Part shown: positions 24,486 to 32,234 of the stretch, piece after piece | Numbering within the stretch: position 1 is the stretch's first letter | Layout of the letters: each line of letters begins with the position of its first letter | Source of the DNA: Actinoplanes sichuanensis | Lineage (GTDB): Bacteria; Actinomycetota; Actinomycetes; Mycobacteriales; Micromonosporaceae | Direction of reading: 5' to 3' | Assembly: GCF_033097365.1 (NCBI RefSeq) | Contig: NZ_AP028461.1 | Span: 9,761,501 to 9,825,500, forward strand | Length of the DNA: 64,000 nt | Made by a program: the position numbers and the translations under genes | The notes under the pieces: generated by a model | The model's input: only the letters and a program-made list of their open reading frames with translations | What the model was told of the DNA's origin: nothing | Databases searched by the model: none

Positions 24486-25322
24486 GTGGAGCTCCTGCAC
24501 TCCGGCAAGGTTCGGGACGTCTATGCCGACGGGCGGGACCTCGTCCTCGTCGCGTCGGATCGGATCTCGATCTATGACGTCATCCTGCCTACTCCGATCC
24601 CGGACAAGGGGAAGATCCTCACCCAGCTGTCGCTCTGGTGGTTCGACCAGCTCAGCGACGTCATCCCCAACCACGTCATCTCGGCCACCGACGTTCCGGC
24701 CGAGTTCGCGGGGCGGGCGATCAGGTGTGAGCGGCTCGACATGGTCATGGTCGAGTGCATCGCCCGCGGATACCTGGCCGGGTCGGGGCTCAAGGACTAC
24801 GAGCGGGAACGGATGATCTCCGGCAACCGACTTCCGGACGGGCTGGTCGAGTCGTCGAAGCTGCCGGAGCCGATCTTCACGCCCAGCACCAAGGAGCCGG
24901 TCGGAGGCGGGCACGACGCGCCGTTGACGTTCGAGGAGACCGTCGAGCGGGTCGGTCGGGAGCTCGCCGAGGAGTTGCGTCGCGTGACGCTGGAGGTCTA
25001 CCGGCGCGGGTCGGAGATCGCGGCGGCCAACGGCATCATCATCGCCGACACCAAGATCGAGGTGGGGTACGCGAACGGCGTTCTCAAGATGGGCGACGAG
25101 GTGCTCACGCCCGACTCGTCGCGATTCTGGGAGGCCGGTGAGTGGCAGCCCGGGCGGGTGCCCCGCTACCTGGACAAGCAGTTCCTCCGTGACTGGGCCA
25201 CGAACAACACCGACTGGGACCGCACCGAGCCCGGCCCGGAGATCCCGGACGAGGTCGCCGAGGCCACCCGCAATCGGTACATCGAGGTCTACGAGCGGCT
25301 CACCGGCGACCGCTGGCGCTGA
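24486..25322 (+). CDS. purC: Phosphoribosylaminoimidazole-succinocarboxamide synthase
   Basis: 278 residues. It ligates aspartate to CAIR with ATP in purine synthesis. Signatures: LLHSGKVRDVYADG (nucleotide-binding strand), VECIARGYLAGSGLKDY and IADTKIEVGYANG near the catalytic Asp/Lys. Its length is typical of the single-domain actinobacterial enzyme. The GTG has GAGGGGAA about 6 nt upstream, with TAGCGT near 24441 as candidate -10. Its last 23 bp overlap the convergent DUF3040 gene. Confidence 0.97.
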   Translation: MELLHSGKVRDVYADGRDLVLVASDRISIYDVILPTPIPDKGKILTQLSLWWFDQLSDVIPNHVISATDVPAEFAGRAIRCERLDMVMVECIARGYLAGSGLKDYERERMISGNRLPDGLVESSKLPEPIFTPSTKEPVGGGHDAPLTFEETVERVGRELAEELRRVTLEVYRRGSEIAAANGIIIADTKIEVGYANGVLKMGDEVLTPDSSRFWEAGEWQPGRVPRYLDKQFLRDWATNNTDWDRTEPGPEIPDEVAEATRNRYIEVYERLTGDRWR

Positions 25323-25566
25323 GCAGACCGGCCCACCGCTGCCGCTTGCGCATCAGGTGGGCGCCGTAGCCACCGGCCAGGAACGCCTCGATCAGGCCGG
25401 TCCAGCCGCCGTACACGATGCAGATCGGGGCGATCGTCCACAGCAGAACGGCGACGCCCGCCCACCATCGTGGCGGGCGGGCGGCACGGCGTACGAAAGT
25501 CGGGTCCTCGGTTTCGATCTGGGCTACCAGACCGGCGAAGACCTGCTGTTCCTCGGGTTTGAGCAC
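25300..25566 (-). CDS. DUF3040-type small membrane protein
   Basis: 88 residues from the GTG at 25566 (GAGGTG 6 nt upstream); GTG 25575 is an alternative. LKPEEQQVFAGLVAQIETEDPTFV matches the N-terminal DUF3040 helix (SEEEQ...LE..L..EDP.F), followed by two hydrophobic segments (WAGVAVLLWTIAPICIVYGGW and LIEAFLAGGYGAHL). Function unknown. It may be read from the nitroreductase promoter, 77 bp upstream. Confidence 0.75.
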   Translation of the reverse strand: MLKPEEQQVFAGLVAQIETEDPTFVRRAARPPRWWAGVAVLLWTIAPICIVYGGWTGLIEAFLAGGYGAHLMRKRQRWAGLLSASGRR

Positions 25567-25643
25567 GGTGGTCACCTCGATTCGAAGGGGTGGGCGGCGA
25601 CCGCGTACCCACAACGGCCCGGCTGGAAACAGTCGGGCCGTCG

Positions 25644-26282
25644 TCACACCCACTGAACCGTGGTCTCCGGCGACAACCGCGGCAGACGATCCCGCCAGGG
25701 GGTCTCGCCGGGGTGACCCAGGTTCACCACCACCAGCGACTTGAACCGCCCGTCCGGGAAGAACTCGGCGTCGACGGCGGGCTTGTCGAAACCGGTCATC
25801 GGTCCGGCGACGAGGCCGATCGAGCGGGCCGCGAGGATGAAGTATCCGGCCTGGAGCGCGGCGCTGAACGTGCCGTTGGTCAGACGCAGCGGCTCGTTCG
25901 CCTCGTAGACGTCCCGCAGGCCCGGGTTGTGCGGGAAGACCTCGGGCACATACTCGTGAAACGCCGTGTCCAGGGCGAGGACCGCGACGACGGGCGCGCT
26001 CTGCGACTTGGCCCGGTTGCCTTCGGCCAGGTGCGGGATGAGGCGGCTCTTTCCCTCTTCGGTACGGACGTAGAGCACCCGCAGCGGCTGAGTGTTCGAA
26101 GCGGTCGGCGGCCACTTCGCGAGGTCCCAGATCTCGGCGAGTTCGCTGTCGGACACCGGGGTGGCCGCGAACGACGATGCGGTCCGCGCCTCGGTGAACA
26201 GCAGCGCCCGGCCGTCCTCGTCGAGCCGGGCGGCCCGCGTGGTCGAGTCCGGGATCAGATCCGCTTCAGAAAGAGTATCCAC
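25644..26282 (-). CDS. Nitroreductase family flavoprotein (RutE-like)
   Basis: 212 residues, with FMN-binding features of the nitroreductase/malonic semialdehyde reductase group: LFTEARTASSFAATPVSD, WPPTASNTQPLRVLYVR, LQAGYFILAARSIGLVAGPMTGFD and the C-terminal SLVVVNLGHPGETPW. It reduces nitro, quinone or aldehyde substrates with NAD(P)H. The start is GTG with no Shine-Dalgarno; TAGCTT lies exactly 7 nt upstream. The HxlR gene just upstream on the same strand is its likely regulator. Confidence 0.9.
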   Translation of the reverse strand: MDTLSEADLIPDSTTRAARLDEDGRALLFTEARTASSFAATPVSDSELAEIWDLAKWPPTASNTQPLRVLYVRTEEGKSRLIPHLAEGNRAKSQSAPVVAVLALDTAFHEYVPEVFPHNPGLRDVYEANEPLRLTNGTFSAALQAGYFILAARSIGLVAGPMTGFDKPAVDAEFFPDGRFKSLVVVNLGHPGETPWRDRLPRLSPETTVQWV

Positions 26283-26374
26283 TTCTAAAAAGCTAGCGAC
26301 TTACCGACGGAAAGCCACCCGTGCCTCGGTGAAGTCGATCACCACGCAAACGCCGGGTGGCCCCGGGGGCCGGC

Positions 26375-26710
26375 TCAGGGGATGTGCTCGTCGGCCCAGT
26401 CGGCGATCTGGTCGAGGGCCGGCATCAGAGCGTGCCCGGCCGGAGTGAGGCCGTAGGAGACCGAGACCGGCGGGCCCTCGTCGACGACTCGGACGATCAG
26501 GTCGGCCGTCACCAGGCTGGACAGCCGGTTGGAGAGAACCGAGTCGCTGATGCCGGTGATGCTCCGGGAGAGGTCTCGGAAGCCGACCGGCCCATCGCGG
26601 AGTTTGCCGAGGACCGCCGCGTTCCACCGGCGGCCCAGGAACTCGAACGCGCGAGACAATGCGGCATCGCGGCGAACGCACGCGGTGTGCTGCTCGTCGA
26701 CCGCTGTCAT
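26375..26710 (-). CDS. HxlR-family transcriptional regulator
   Basis: 111 residues with the HxlR winged helix: FEFLGRRWNAAVLGKLRDGPVGFRDLSRSITGISDSVLSNRLSSLVTADLIVR, then the wing VSVSYGLTPAG. HxlR proteins respond to electrophiles or quinones, and Cys11 near the N-terminus is a possible sensor residue. TAGCTT sits 7 nt before the ATG, as at the nitroreductase 92 bp downstream, suggesting two leaderless promoters of one regulon. Confidence 0.92.
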   Translation of the reverse strand: MTAVDEQHTACVRRDAALSRAFEFLGRRWNAAVLGKLRDGPVGFRDLSRSITGISDSVLSNRLSSLVTADLIVRVVDEGPPVSVSYGLTPAGHALMPALDQIADWADEHIP

Positions 26711-26720
26711 GGACGTAAAG

Positions 26721-26876
26721 CTACACGCCGGGTCGCTGCAAGGAGTTGGGCAACTGCTCGGGCTGCGCGCACTCGGCGCACCAGTCGTTGCTGCTTCGCA
26801 GATACCACCCGAGGGCCACGCCGGCGAAGAGACTGAGCAGGCCGACGACGGCGGAGACGGTGACCGCGCCGGTCAT
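26721..26876 (-). CDS. Very small membrane protein, CxxC
   Basis: 51 residues: one transmembrane helix (about 3-25, VTVSAVVGLLSLFAGVALGWYL), then WCAECAQPEQLPNSLQ with a CxxC that could bind metal or form a disulfide. Its ATG overlaps the stop of the upstream gene (ATGA), the main reason to believe it is real. The stop lies 10 nt before the HxlR start. Function unknown. Confidence 0.6.
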   Translation of the reverse strand: MTGAVTVSAVVGLLSLFAGVALGWYLRSSNDWCAECAQPEQLPNSLQRPGV

Positions 26877-27175
26877 ACCAGCGGGCTCCGGCGGACCAGC
26901 CTCAGGCCCCGCTGATCGAGGTCGGGGGCGCTGTCGGCGCGAAACGTCACATACGGCGCGGTGAAGGTGTCGACACCGGTGCCGCGGTGGTGGTTGCTCG
27001 GCTGATAGGTGACCGTGACCGCCCGCGGAGACGCCGCCTCGATGATGCCGGCCCGCCAGCCGTCCCGATACACCCACACCGGGTCAGCCGGGCGGTAGCT
27101 CTCGGCTGGAGCGACCTCGGCCGGATCTCGATGCACCGGGGTCACGGTAGGCGTGGACGCCGTCAGGTTCGGCAT
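26873..27175 (-). CDS. Small hypothetical protein of the twin-promoter locus
   Basis: 100 residues, soluble. A disordered N-terminus is followed by a compact beta-rich core (PVWVYRDGWRAGIIEAASPRAVTVTYQPS, VDTFTAPYVTFRAD, a Tudor/SH3-like pattern by eye only). GGAGG lies 7-8 nt before the ATG. Read from promoter A (27286-27314), 110 nt upstream, and coupled to the small membrane protein. I do not recognise the family. Confidence 0.7.
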   Translation of the reverse strand: MPNLTASTPTVTPVHRDPAEVAPAESYRPADPVWVYRDGWRAGIIEAASPRAVTVTYQPSNHHRGTGVDTFTAPYVTFRADSAPDLDQRGLRLVRRSPLV

Positions 27176-27285
27176 GGAAATGCCTCCAATGGCTTGAGGC
27201 GGACTCTTGCCGGGACGCGATGCAACATCTGAGCAGGCGAAGATTTCGGCACGCTGTGTCAGCGGTCGGATCGTGTCTGTCAGCT

Positions 27286-27332
27286 ATCATGCTCGTCATC
27301 AAGTGCGTTCGCAAGGCCGTCTGCACGTGCAT
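27286..27332 (-). promoter_or_regulatory. Promoter A with palindromic operator, facing left
   Basis: On the minus strand: palindrome TGCACGTGCA (27322-27331), then -35 TTGCGA (27309-27314), a 17-bp spacer and -10 CATGAT (27286-27291). Aligned without gaps to promoter B, 36 of about 48 positions are identical, including the palindrome, GGCCTTGCG and GAGCATGATA blocks. It drives the small genes at 26873-27175 and 26721-26876. Confidence 0.85.
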
Positions 27333-27493
27333 CCGCAACGGCGAGCCGCGCGGGGGCGCCGAATGAGCGGTGTGGAGAAGACGACGGAACGGCTCGGGAA
27401 CGACGCTCCGTACCGGTTTCGTGGTTGACGATCTCCGCTCTAGGATGCGTAAAGACTGCGCCGGGCAGTCACAGAGCAGCGACAAGGAGTCAG

Positions 27494-28384
27494 GTGAGCG
27501 CGGGTTCGCAGGAGGAGGCGCCGGGTGGCGGCCCCACCGTGCTGCGCATCCTGCTCGGCTCTCAGCTTCGAAAGCTGCGGGAGTCGAGAGGGATCACCCG
27601 GGAGGCGGCCGGCTATGAGATCCGCGCCTCCGGTTCCAAGATCAGCCGCATGGAGCTCGGCCGCGTCAGCTTCAAGGAACGCGACGTCGCCGACCTGTTG
27701 ACCATGTATGGCGTGTCCGACTCCGCCGAGCGGGAAGCGCTGATCGGTCTCGCCCGTCAGGCCAACAATCCGGGTTGGTGGCAGCACTTCGGTGACGTCC
27801 TGCCGAACTGGTTCCAGGCCTATCTGGGTCTGGAGGCGGCCGCTTCGCTGATCCGGACCTACGAGATCCAGTTCGTTCCCGGTCTGCTCCAGACGCCCGA
27901 CTACGCGCGTGCCGTGATCATGCTGGGTCACGCCGGCGCCAGCTCGGAGGAGATCAACCGCCGGGTCGACGTGCGGTTGCAGCGGCAGCAGATTCTCACC
28001 CGGTCGGGTGGCCCCCAGCTGTGGGCGGTGATCGACGAGGCGGTGCTGCGGCGGCCGATCGGCGGCATCGACGTGATGCGGGCGCAGATCGAGGCGCTGA
28101 TCGAGGCGTCGAAGCTGCCCGGGGTCCGGCTCCAGATCATCCCGTTCCTGGCCGGTGGGCACGCCGCGGCCGGCGGGCCGTTCGCGATCCTGCGGTTCCC
28201 CGAGCCCGAGCTGCCCGACGTGGTCTATGTGGAGCAGCTGACCAGTGCCATCTATCTGGACAAGCGCGAAGACGTGGACCACTACGCGATGGCGATGGAG
28301 CGGGTCTGTATCGACGCCGAGCCGCCGAACCACACTCCCGAGATCCTCGGCAAGCTGCTGAACGAGGTCGGCCGCCCGGTCTAG
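27494..28384 (+). CDS. XRE-family regulator with DUF5753 domain (WhiJ-like)
   Basis: 296 residues: N-terminal helix-turn-helix (LRILLGSQLRKLRESRGITREAAGYEIRASGSKISRMELGRVSFKERDV) and C-terminal DUF5753 (about 100-290: IQFVPGLLQTPDYARAVI, RVDVRLQRQQIL, VRLQIIPFLAGGHAAAGGPF, VVYVEQ, YLDKREDVDHYAMAMERV). This is the actinobacterial class paired with DUF397 proteins, which includes the Streptomyces developmental regulator WhiJ. The GTG at 27494 has AAGGAG 4 nt upstream. It lies between promoters A and B and is the obvious candidate to bind them. Confidence 0.9.
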   Translation: MSAGSQEEAPGGGPTVLRILLGSQLRKLRESRGITREAAGYEIRASGSKISRMELGRVSFKERDVADLLTMYGVSDSAEREALIGLARQANNPGWWQHFGDVLPNWFQAYLGLEAAASLIRTYEIQFVPGLLQTPDYARAVIMLGHAGASSEEINRRVDVRLQRQQILTRSGGPQLWAVIDEAVLRRPIGGIDVMRAQIEALIEASKLPGVRLQIIPFLAGGHAAAGGPFAILRFPEPELPDVVYVEQLTSAIYLDKREDVDHYAMAMERVCIDAEPPNHTPEILGKLLNEVGRPV

Positions 28385-28424
28385 AGAAGACCGAGCGGCC
28401 GAGCGTTGTGTCGCCTGGCAGAGA

Positions 28425-28661
28425 TCAGGCGATCAGGTTGTCGAAGTCACCGTCGCGGACGCCGCCGAGGAAGGCCTCGATCTCGGCGCGGTTGTAGATC
28501 AGTGCAGCACCCTCGGGATCCCGGGAGTTACGCACAGCGACGTCGCCGTTGGGCAGGACGGCGCACTCAACGCAGTTGCCACTCGGGTTGCTGCGGCGGC
28601 TCTTCTGCCAGGTGACTCCCTGGAGTTCGCCGGCAGGCATGCCGTTGACCACGTTGGTCAT
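28425..28661 (-). CDS. DUF397 protein
   Basis: 78 residues, a complete DUF397 domain: WQKSRRSNPSGNCVECAVLPNGDVAVRNSRDPEGAALIYNRAEIEAFLGGVRDGDFDNL. Members are small partners of XRE/DUF5753 regulators. Here it is convergent with its XRE gene (41 bp apart) instead of codirectional. GGGAG lies 7 nt before the ATG. Its promoter must lie in 28662-28740, back to back with promoter B. Confidence 0.93.
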   Translation of the reverse strand: MTNVVNGMPAGELQGVTWQKSRRSNPSGNCVECAVLPNGDVAVRNSRDPEGAALIYNRAEIEAFLGGVRDGDFDNLIA

Positions 28662-28746
28662 TCCAAGCTCCCTAGATTTGCCCCCGGATCGCCCATCGAT
28701 CCGGAGTCGGTGGTGTCCGCGTGCCCAATTCAGGTCGTCGATGCAA

Positions 28747-28793
28747 ATGCACGTGCATCTGGCCTTGCGTAGTCACGGGATTCTGAGCATGAT
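28747..28793 (+). promoter_or_regulatory. Promoter B with palindromic operator, facing right
   Basis: 12-bp palindrome ATGCACGTGCAT (28747-28758), -35 TTGCGT (28765-28770), 17-bp spacer, -10 CATGAT (28788-28793). It is the sequence twin of promoter A in the opposite orientation. It drives the small genes at 28927 and 29168. The leader also holds TGTCAC-N5-GTGACA at 28818-28833/4. Confidence 0.85.
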
Positions 28794-28926
28794 AACGCAC
28801 GTACTACTCCCTAGGGGTGTCACTCAGGGTGACATCTTTAGGTGACGGGTCGGTCGCGGAGCGACAGTCTGCGGCCTCGGCGCGAGGCTCCCTGGCGGGG
28901 GCGTCCTTAGCGAGAGGTGACAAGCA

Positions 28927-29175
28927 ATGTCGATACCCAACGTCGGCCCAGAACTCCCCGAACCGGGCGACCCCGGCGTGGCCGACGGTCCGCGCTGGGG
29001 AAACTCGTTGGTTCACCGGGACGCGCCGTTCGCCGACGAGGTGTTCGCGGCGTCGACCAGGGCGACCATGGTGACGCACCGGTTCGGAGGGGTCAGGTAT
29101 GCGTTGAGCCGGCCCGGCGGGACGACCGTCCGCAGGCCGCCTGCCGAGGAGGGTGAGTCCGACGCGCGTGACTGA
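28927..29175 (+). CDS. Small hypothetical protein of the twin-promoter locus
   Basis: 82 residues, soluble, Pro/Gly rich at both ends, with a central FADEVFAASTRATMVTHRFGGVRYALSRPG segment. Not recognised. GAGAGGTGA lies 6 nt before the ATG, and promoter B is about 130 nt upstream. The stop overlaps the start of the next gene, indicating coupling. Confidence 0.65.
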   Translation: MSIPNVGPELPEPGDPGVADGPRWGNSLVHRDAPFADEVFAASTRATMVTHRFGGVRYALSRPGGTTVRRPPAEEGESDARD

Positions 29176-29530
29176 GCTCGTTCGTTGCCACCGCCGGCAG
29201 CGACCTGCCCGGCCCCCGCAGGCGCGGGGTCCACATGTCCGCGGCAACCGGCTACGGCCCAGTGGGCCGTCCTGGCCGGTCTATGAGTTCGCCGAGACGG
29301 ACTACTGCTACGGCATCGGCCCGATCCGGCTGCGCCTCGAGTGGGTCAACTGGGCGAAGCCCATTCCCCACGAGGGTGACTACTGGCTCGCCGTGCGCGG
29401 TGTCGTGATCGATCGCTTCGGGCGTGATGGTGCCGTCCGCGAGATGCTCGTCCGTGCGGCGTGTGTGCCGGTCCCGCCCGTCCCCCGGCGCCCCCGCCTG
29501 AGGGTGTTGCGTAGCAGCACACCCGTGTAG
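29168..29530 (+). CDS. Hypothetical protein with a conserved-looking aromatic core
   Basis: 120 residues from GTG 29168 (GTG 29153 is an alternative; neither spaces ideally from GAGGAGGG at 29145). A basic, Pro-rich N-terminus is followed by YEFAETDYCYGIGPIRLRLEWVNWAKPIPHEGDYWLAVRG and VVIDRFGRDGAVREMLVR, a dense aromatic/charged core that looks like a folded domain. Unknown function. Second gene of the promoter B unit; a terminator follows. Confidence 0.65.
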   Translation: MTELVRCHRRQRPARPPQARGPHVRGNRLRPSGPSWPVYEFAETDYCYGIGPIRLRLEWVNWAKPIPHEGDYWLAVRGVVIDRFGRDGAVREMLVRAACVPVPPVPRRPRLRVLRSSTPV

Positions 29531-29534
29531 AACG

Positions 29535-29577
29535 CCGGGTGGGCGGCGCGGTTCCCCGTGCTGGGCCGCCCACCCGG
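29535..29577. terminator. Bidirectional terminator
   Basis: CCGGGTGGGCGGC (29535-29547) pairs perfectly with 29565-29577 (13 bp, 17-nt loop) between the ends of the promoter B unit and the convergent methyltransferase. Confidence 0.7.
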
Positions 29578-29583
29578 TCCACA

Positions 29584-30405
29584 TCACGGCTTGCGGGCGA
29601 CTCCGGCCCAGTAGTAAGCGGCCTCCGGGTTGTCCACCGGCTCGTCCGGCCGCCATGTCGACACCGGGGAGACACCCGGGTCCAGCAGCTCCCAGTCGCC
29701 GAAGAACCGCTCGACCGCCTCACGCGTGCGGGCGACCAGGGTCATGCCGGCACCGGTGGCCGCGGCGACCGCCGCATTGACCTCGTCGGGATTGAAATCG
29801 GCGGTCGGGTGGGTGATCGCCAGGCAGCTGCCGGACGGTAGGGCGTCAGCCAGCTCCGCGACCTTCGACCACGGGTCGTCGGCGTCGGCGAGCAGCATCA
29901 GGATCGCGATCAGGGTCAACCCGACCGGCTGCTTCAGATCGAGGGTGTCGAGCAGCGCCGGGTCGGTGAGGATCGAGGCCGGCTTGCGGATGTCGGCGGC
30001 GATGTACTCACTGCGGCCCGACGGGTGGCTCAGCATCAGCGCCCGGGCGTGCACCAGCACGATCGGATCATTGTCCACATAGACCACCCGCGTCGACGGC
30101 TCGATGCTCTGCGCGACCTCATGCAGGTTGGGCCGGGTCGGGATGCCGGTGCCGATGTCCAGGAACTGGCGGATGCCCTCTTTGCGGACCAGGTCACGGG
30201 CCACCCGGTGGACGAACTTCCGATTCTCCTTGGCCATGTATCGCATACCGGGGATGGCCTGGATCATCGCCTCGCCGACAGCTCGGTCGACGGCGAAGTT
30301 GTCCTTGCCGCCCAGCCAGTAGTCATATATGCGGGCCGAGTGCGGAGCGTTGATGTTGACCCCGGGCGGGGCGACCTCGATAGGTGCGGAACTGCCCTCT
30401 GCCAC
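29584..30405 (-). CDS. SAM-dependent methyltransferase, DUF574/Methyltransf_19 family
   Basis: 273 residues of the actinobacterial DUF574 family: NINAPHSARIYDYWLGGKDNFAVDRAVGE at the N-terminus, FLDIGTGIPTRPNLHEVAQ as the SAM-binding glycine motif, and VVYVDNDPIVLVHARALM. Substrate unknown; the family is abundant in sporulating actinomycetes. The GTG start has AAGGAGG 6-7 nt upstream. It stands alone on the minus strand. Confidence 0.9.
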   Translation of the reverse strand: MAEGSSAPIEVAPPGVNINAPHSARIYDYWLGGKDNFAVDRAVGEAMIQAIPGMRYMAKENRKFVHRVARDLVRKEGIRQFLDIGTGIPTRPNLHEVAQSIEPSTRVVYVDNDPIVLVHARALMLSHPSGRSEYIAADIRKPASILTDPALLDTLDLKQPVGLTLIAILMLLADADDPWSKVAELADALPSGSCLAITHPTADFNPDEVNAAVAAATGAGMTLVARTREAVERFFGDWELLDPGVSPVSTWRPDEPVDNPEAAYYWAGVARKP

Positions 30406-30516
30406 GACCCGCCTCCTTGCAAGAGAACGCGGCGATACCTCGCGTCGACACGCCGCGTCACGACCCGACCAGCCTAGCCGCAACGATCGACCGACTTAAC
30501 CCCCGGAATCCGGTTT

Positions 30517-32091
30517 TCAGGCGGCGGAGGCGAGGCCCCGAGAGGCGGCCGAGACGACGCGGTCACGTCCGGCGTGCTTGGCAGCGTACAGATGATCGTC
30601 CGCAGTGGACAGTAGGGCGGGCTGGGTCGGCACCGTGGCGTCGGCGCTGGTGGCGACTCCGATGCTGATGGTCACCGGCAGGCCCCGGGTGATCCCGTGC
30701 CAGTCGTGGTCGCGGACCGTACGGCGGATCGAGTCGAGCAGGGCGACGGCCCGGCCCGCCGTGGTGCCGGGCAGCACGATCAGGAACTCCTCACCACCCA
30801 TCCGGGCGGCGAATCCACCCGGGCAGGCGGCGGCCACCCCGTCGGCGAGCAGACCAGCCACCCGGACCAGGACCTGGTCGCCGACGTTGTGCGAGAGCCG
30901 GTCGTTGATCTGCTTGAAGTGGTCGAGGTCGACGAGCGCGATGGTGAGTGCCGGGTCGGACTCGATCAGGACCGGTAGCTTCTCGTCGATGTGGCGGCGG
31001 TTGTGCAGGCCGGTCAGCGGGTCGCGGCGAGCCTGCTCACGGAAACGCTCCGCCTCCTGTCGGGCCTCGACCGTCTCGAACATCGCCTGCCTGGTCCGGG
31101 CCCGCGCCTCACGCTGGAGCGAATGCTGGTCCTGGTACGCCGAGAAGAACGTCTGATGCGCGGCGAAGGCGGCCTGGTAGTCACCGCGTGCCGCGAACAG
31201 CTCGGCCTGCTCCTGGTGCATGCGGACCAGGGACTCGCCGAGGTCACGCTCGATGCACTGCTGGTGCGCCTCGTCCAGGCTGGCCTGGGCCAGGTCGAAC
31301 TTGCCGAGACCGCGCTGCGCCTGGGCCAGGGTCACCAGATACTGCGCCATGTCGTTGGCGTCGTCCCACTTGCCCTCGGCGTGCCGCTCCAGACAGAGCG
31401 CCAGGGTGCGCTCGGCCTCGGCATACCGGCCGTTGCCGATCTGGATCGAGCCGATCGTGTCGAGGTAGGCCGGCTCGAGTGTCATCTCCCACTCGTCGGC
31501 GAGCCGCAACAGGCGGTCTGCCACCTCCTCGGCGCGCTGCTGGTCGCCGGAGTCGTACTCCGCGTAGGCGTGGTTGTTGAGCAGGCACAGCAGGGCCGGG
31601 TGGCCGGCCGGCACGGCCAGCTCCTCGGCCTGCGCATATCGGATGCGAGCCGCGTCCATCGAGCCGGCCGCCCAGAAGGCGTCGGCGAGCTTGGTGCGGT
31701 GCCAGATGTGCATGTGCGTGGTGCAGTCTTCGTCGAGCAGCTCGACCGCGAGCAATGCCTGCTCCAGGCCCTGCTCGGCGTCACCGAGGTGCTGGTGGAT
31801 GTAGGCCCAGAGCATGTGCATGCGAGCCATCAGGACGCGGGCGTCGTTGGCGACCGCCCACTCGTGGACCTGCCAGATCTGCTCGGTGGCCGCGCTGATG
31901 TCGCCGAGGCGCATCCGCATGTTGGCCTGGCAGAGTCGGGCTCGCGCGATCAGCAGGGGATCGCCGAGCCGGTGAGCCGCCTCTTCCAGACGGATGGCCC
32001 GCGCCAGCTCGGCGTGGGCATCCCAGGATCGTCTGTCCTCGATGTCGAGAAGGGCAGCCGAGAGCATGTCGGCGTCGATCGGGTACTCCAT
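30517..32091 (-). CDS. TPR-repeat GGDEF diguanylate cyclase
   Basis: 524 residues, cytoplasmic. About 1-335 are TPR-like helical repeats (LARAIRLEEAAHRLGDPLL, YAEAERTLALCLERH, FDLAQASLDEAHQQC), then a coiled coil (about 310-350), then GGDEF (RDPLTGLHNRRHIDEKLPV, active site RMGGEEFLIVLPG). The GGEEF site is intact, so c-di-GMP synthesis is expected; no RxxD inhibitory site stands just upstream. GGAGG is 6 nt before ATG 32091. It could feed the exopolysaccharide locus, but only by inference. Confidence 0.92.
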   Translation of the reverse strand: MEYPIDADMLSAALLDIEDRRSWDAHAELARAIRLEEAAHRLGDPLLIARARLCQANMRMRLGDISAATEQIWQVHEWAVANDARVLMARMHMLWAYIHQHLGDAEQGLEQALLAVELLDEDCTTHMHIWHRTKLADAFWAAGSMDAARIRYAQAEELAVPAGHPALLCLLNNHAYAEYDSGDQQRAEEVADRLLRLADEWEMTLEPAYLDTIGSIQIGNGRYAEAERTLALCLERHAEGKWDDANDMAQYLVTLAQAQRGLGKFDLAQASLDEAHQQCIERDLGESLVRMHQEQAELFAARGDYQAAFAAHQTFFSAYQDQHSLQREARARTRQAMFETVEARQEAERFREQARRDPLTGLHNRRHIDEKLPVLIESDPALTIALVDLDHFKQINDRLSHNVGDQVLVRVAGLLADGVAAACPGGFAARMGGEEFLIVLPGTTAGRAVALLDSIRRTVRDHDWHGITRGLPVTISIGVATSADATVPTQPALLSTADDHLYAAKHAGRDRVVSAASRGLASAA

Positions 32092-32234
32092 CAACCGCCT
32101 CCCTCCTCCGGCGCGTGCATTTCCTCAGCGAGGCCATCGGCGTACGAAAGCCGGGGTTGAGGGAAAACGCCGGGCTCCCCGAGGCTAGCTCTGCGTGAGG
32201 AGCTGACCCCAGGGAGTACGGAGTGATCTGCGAC

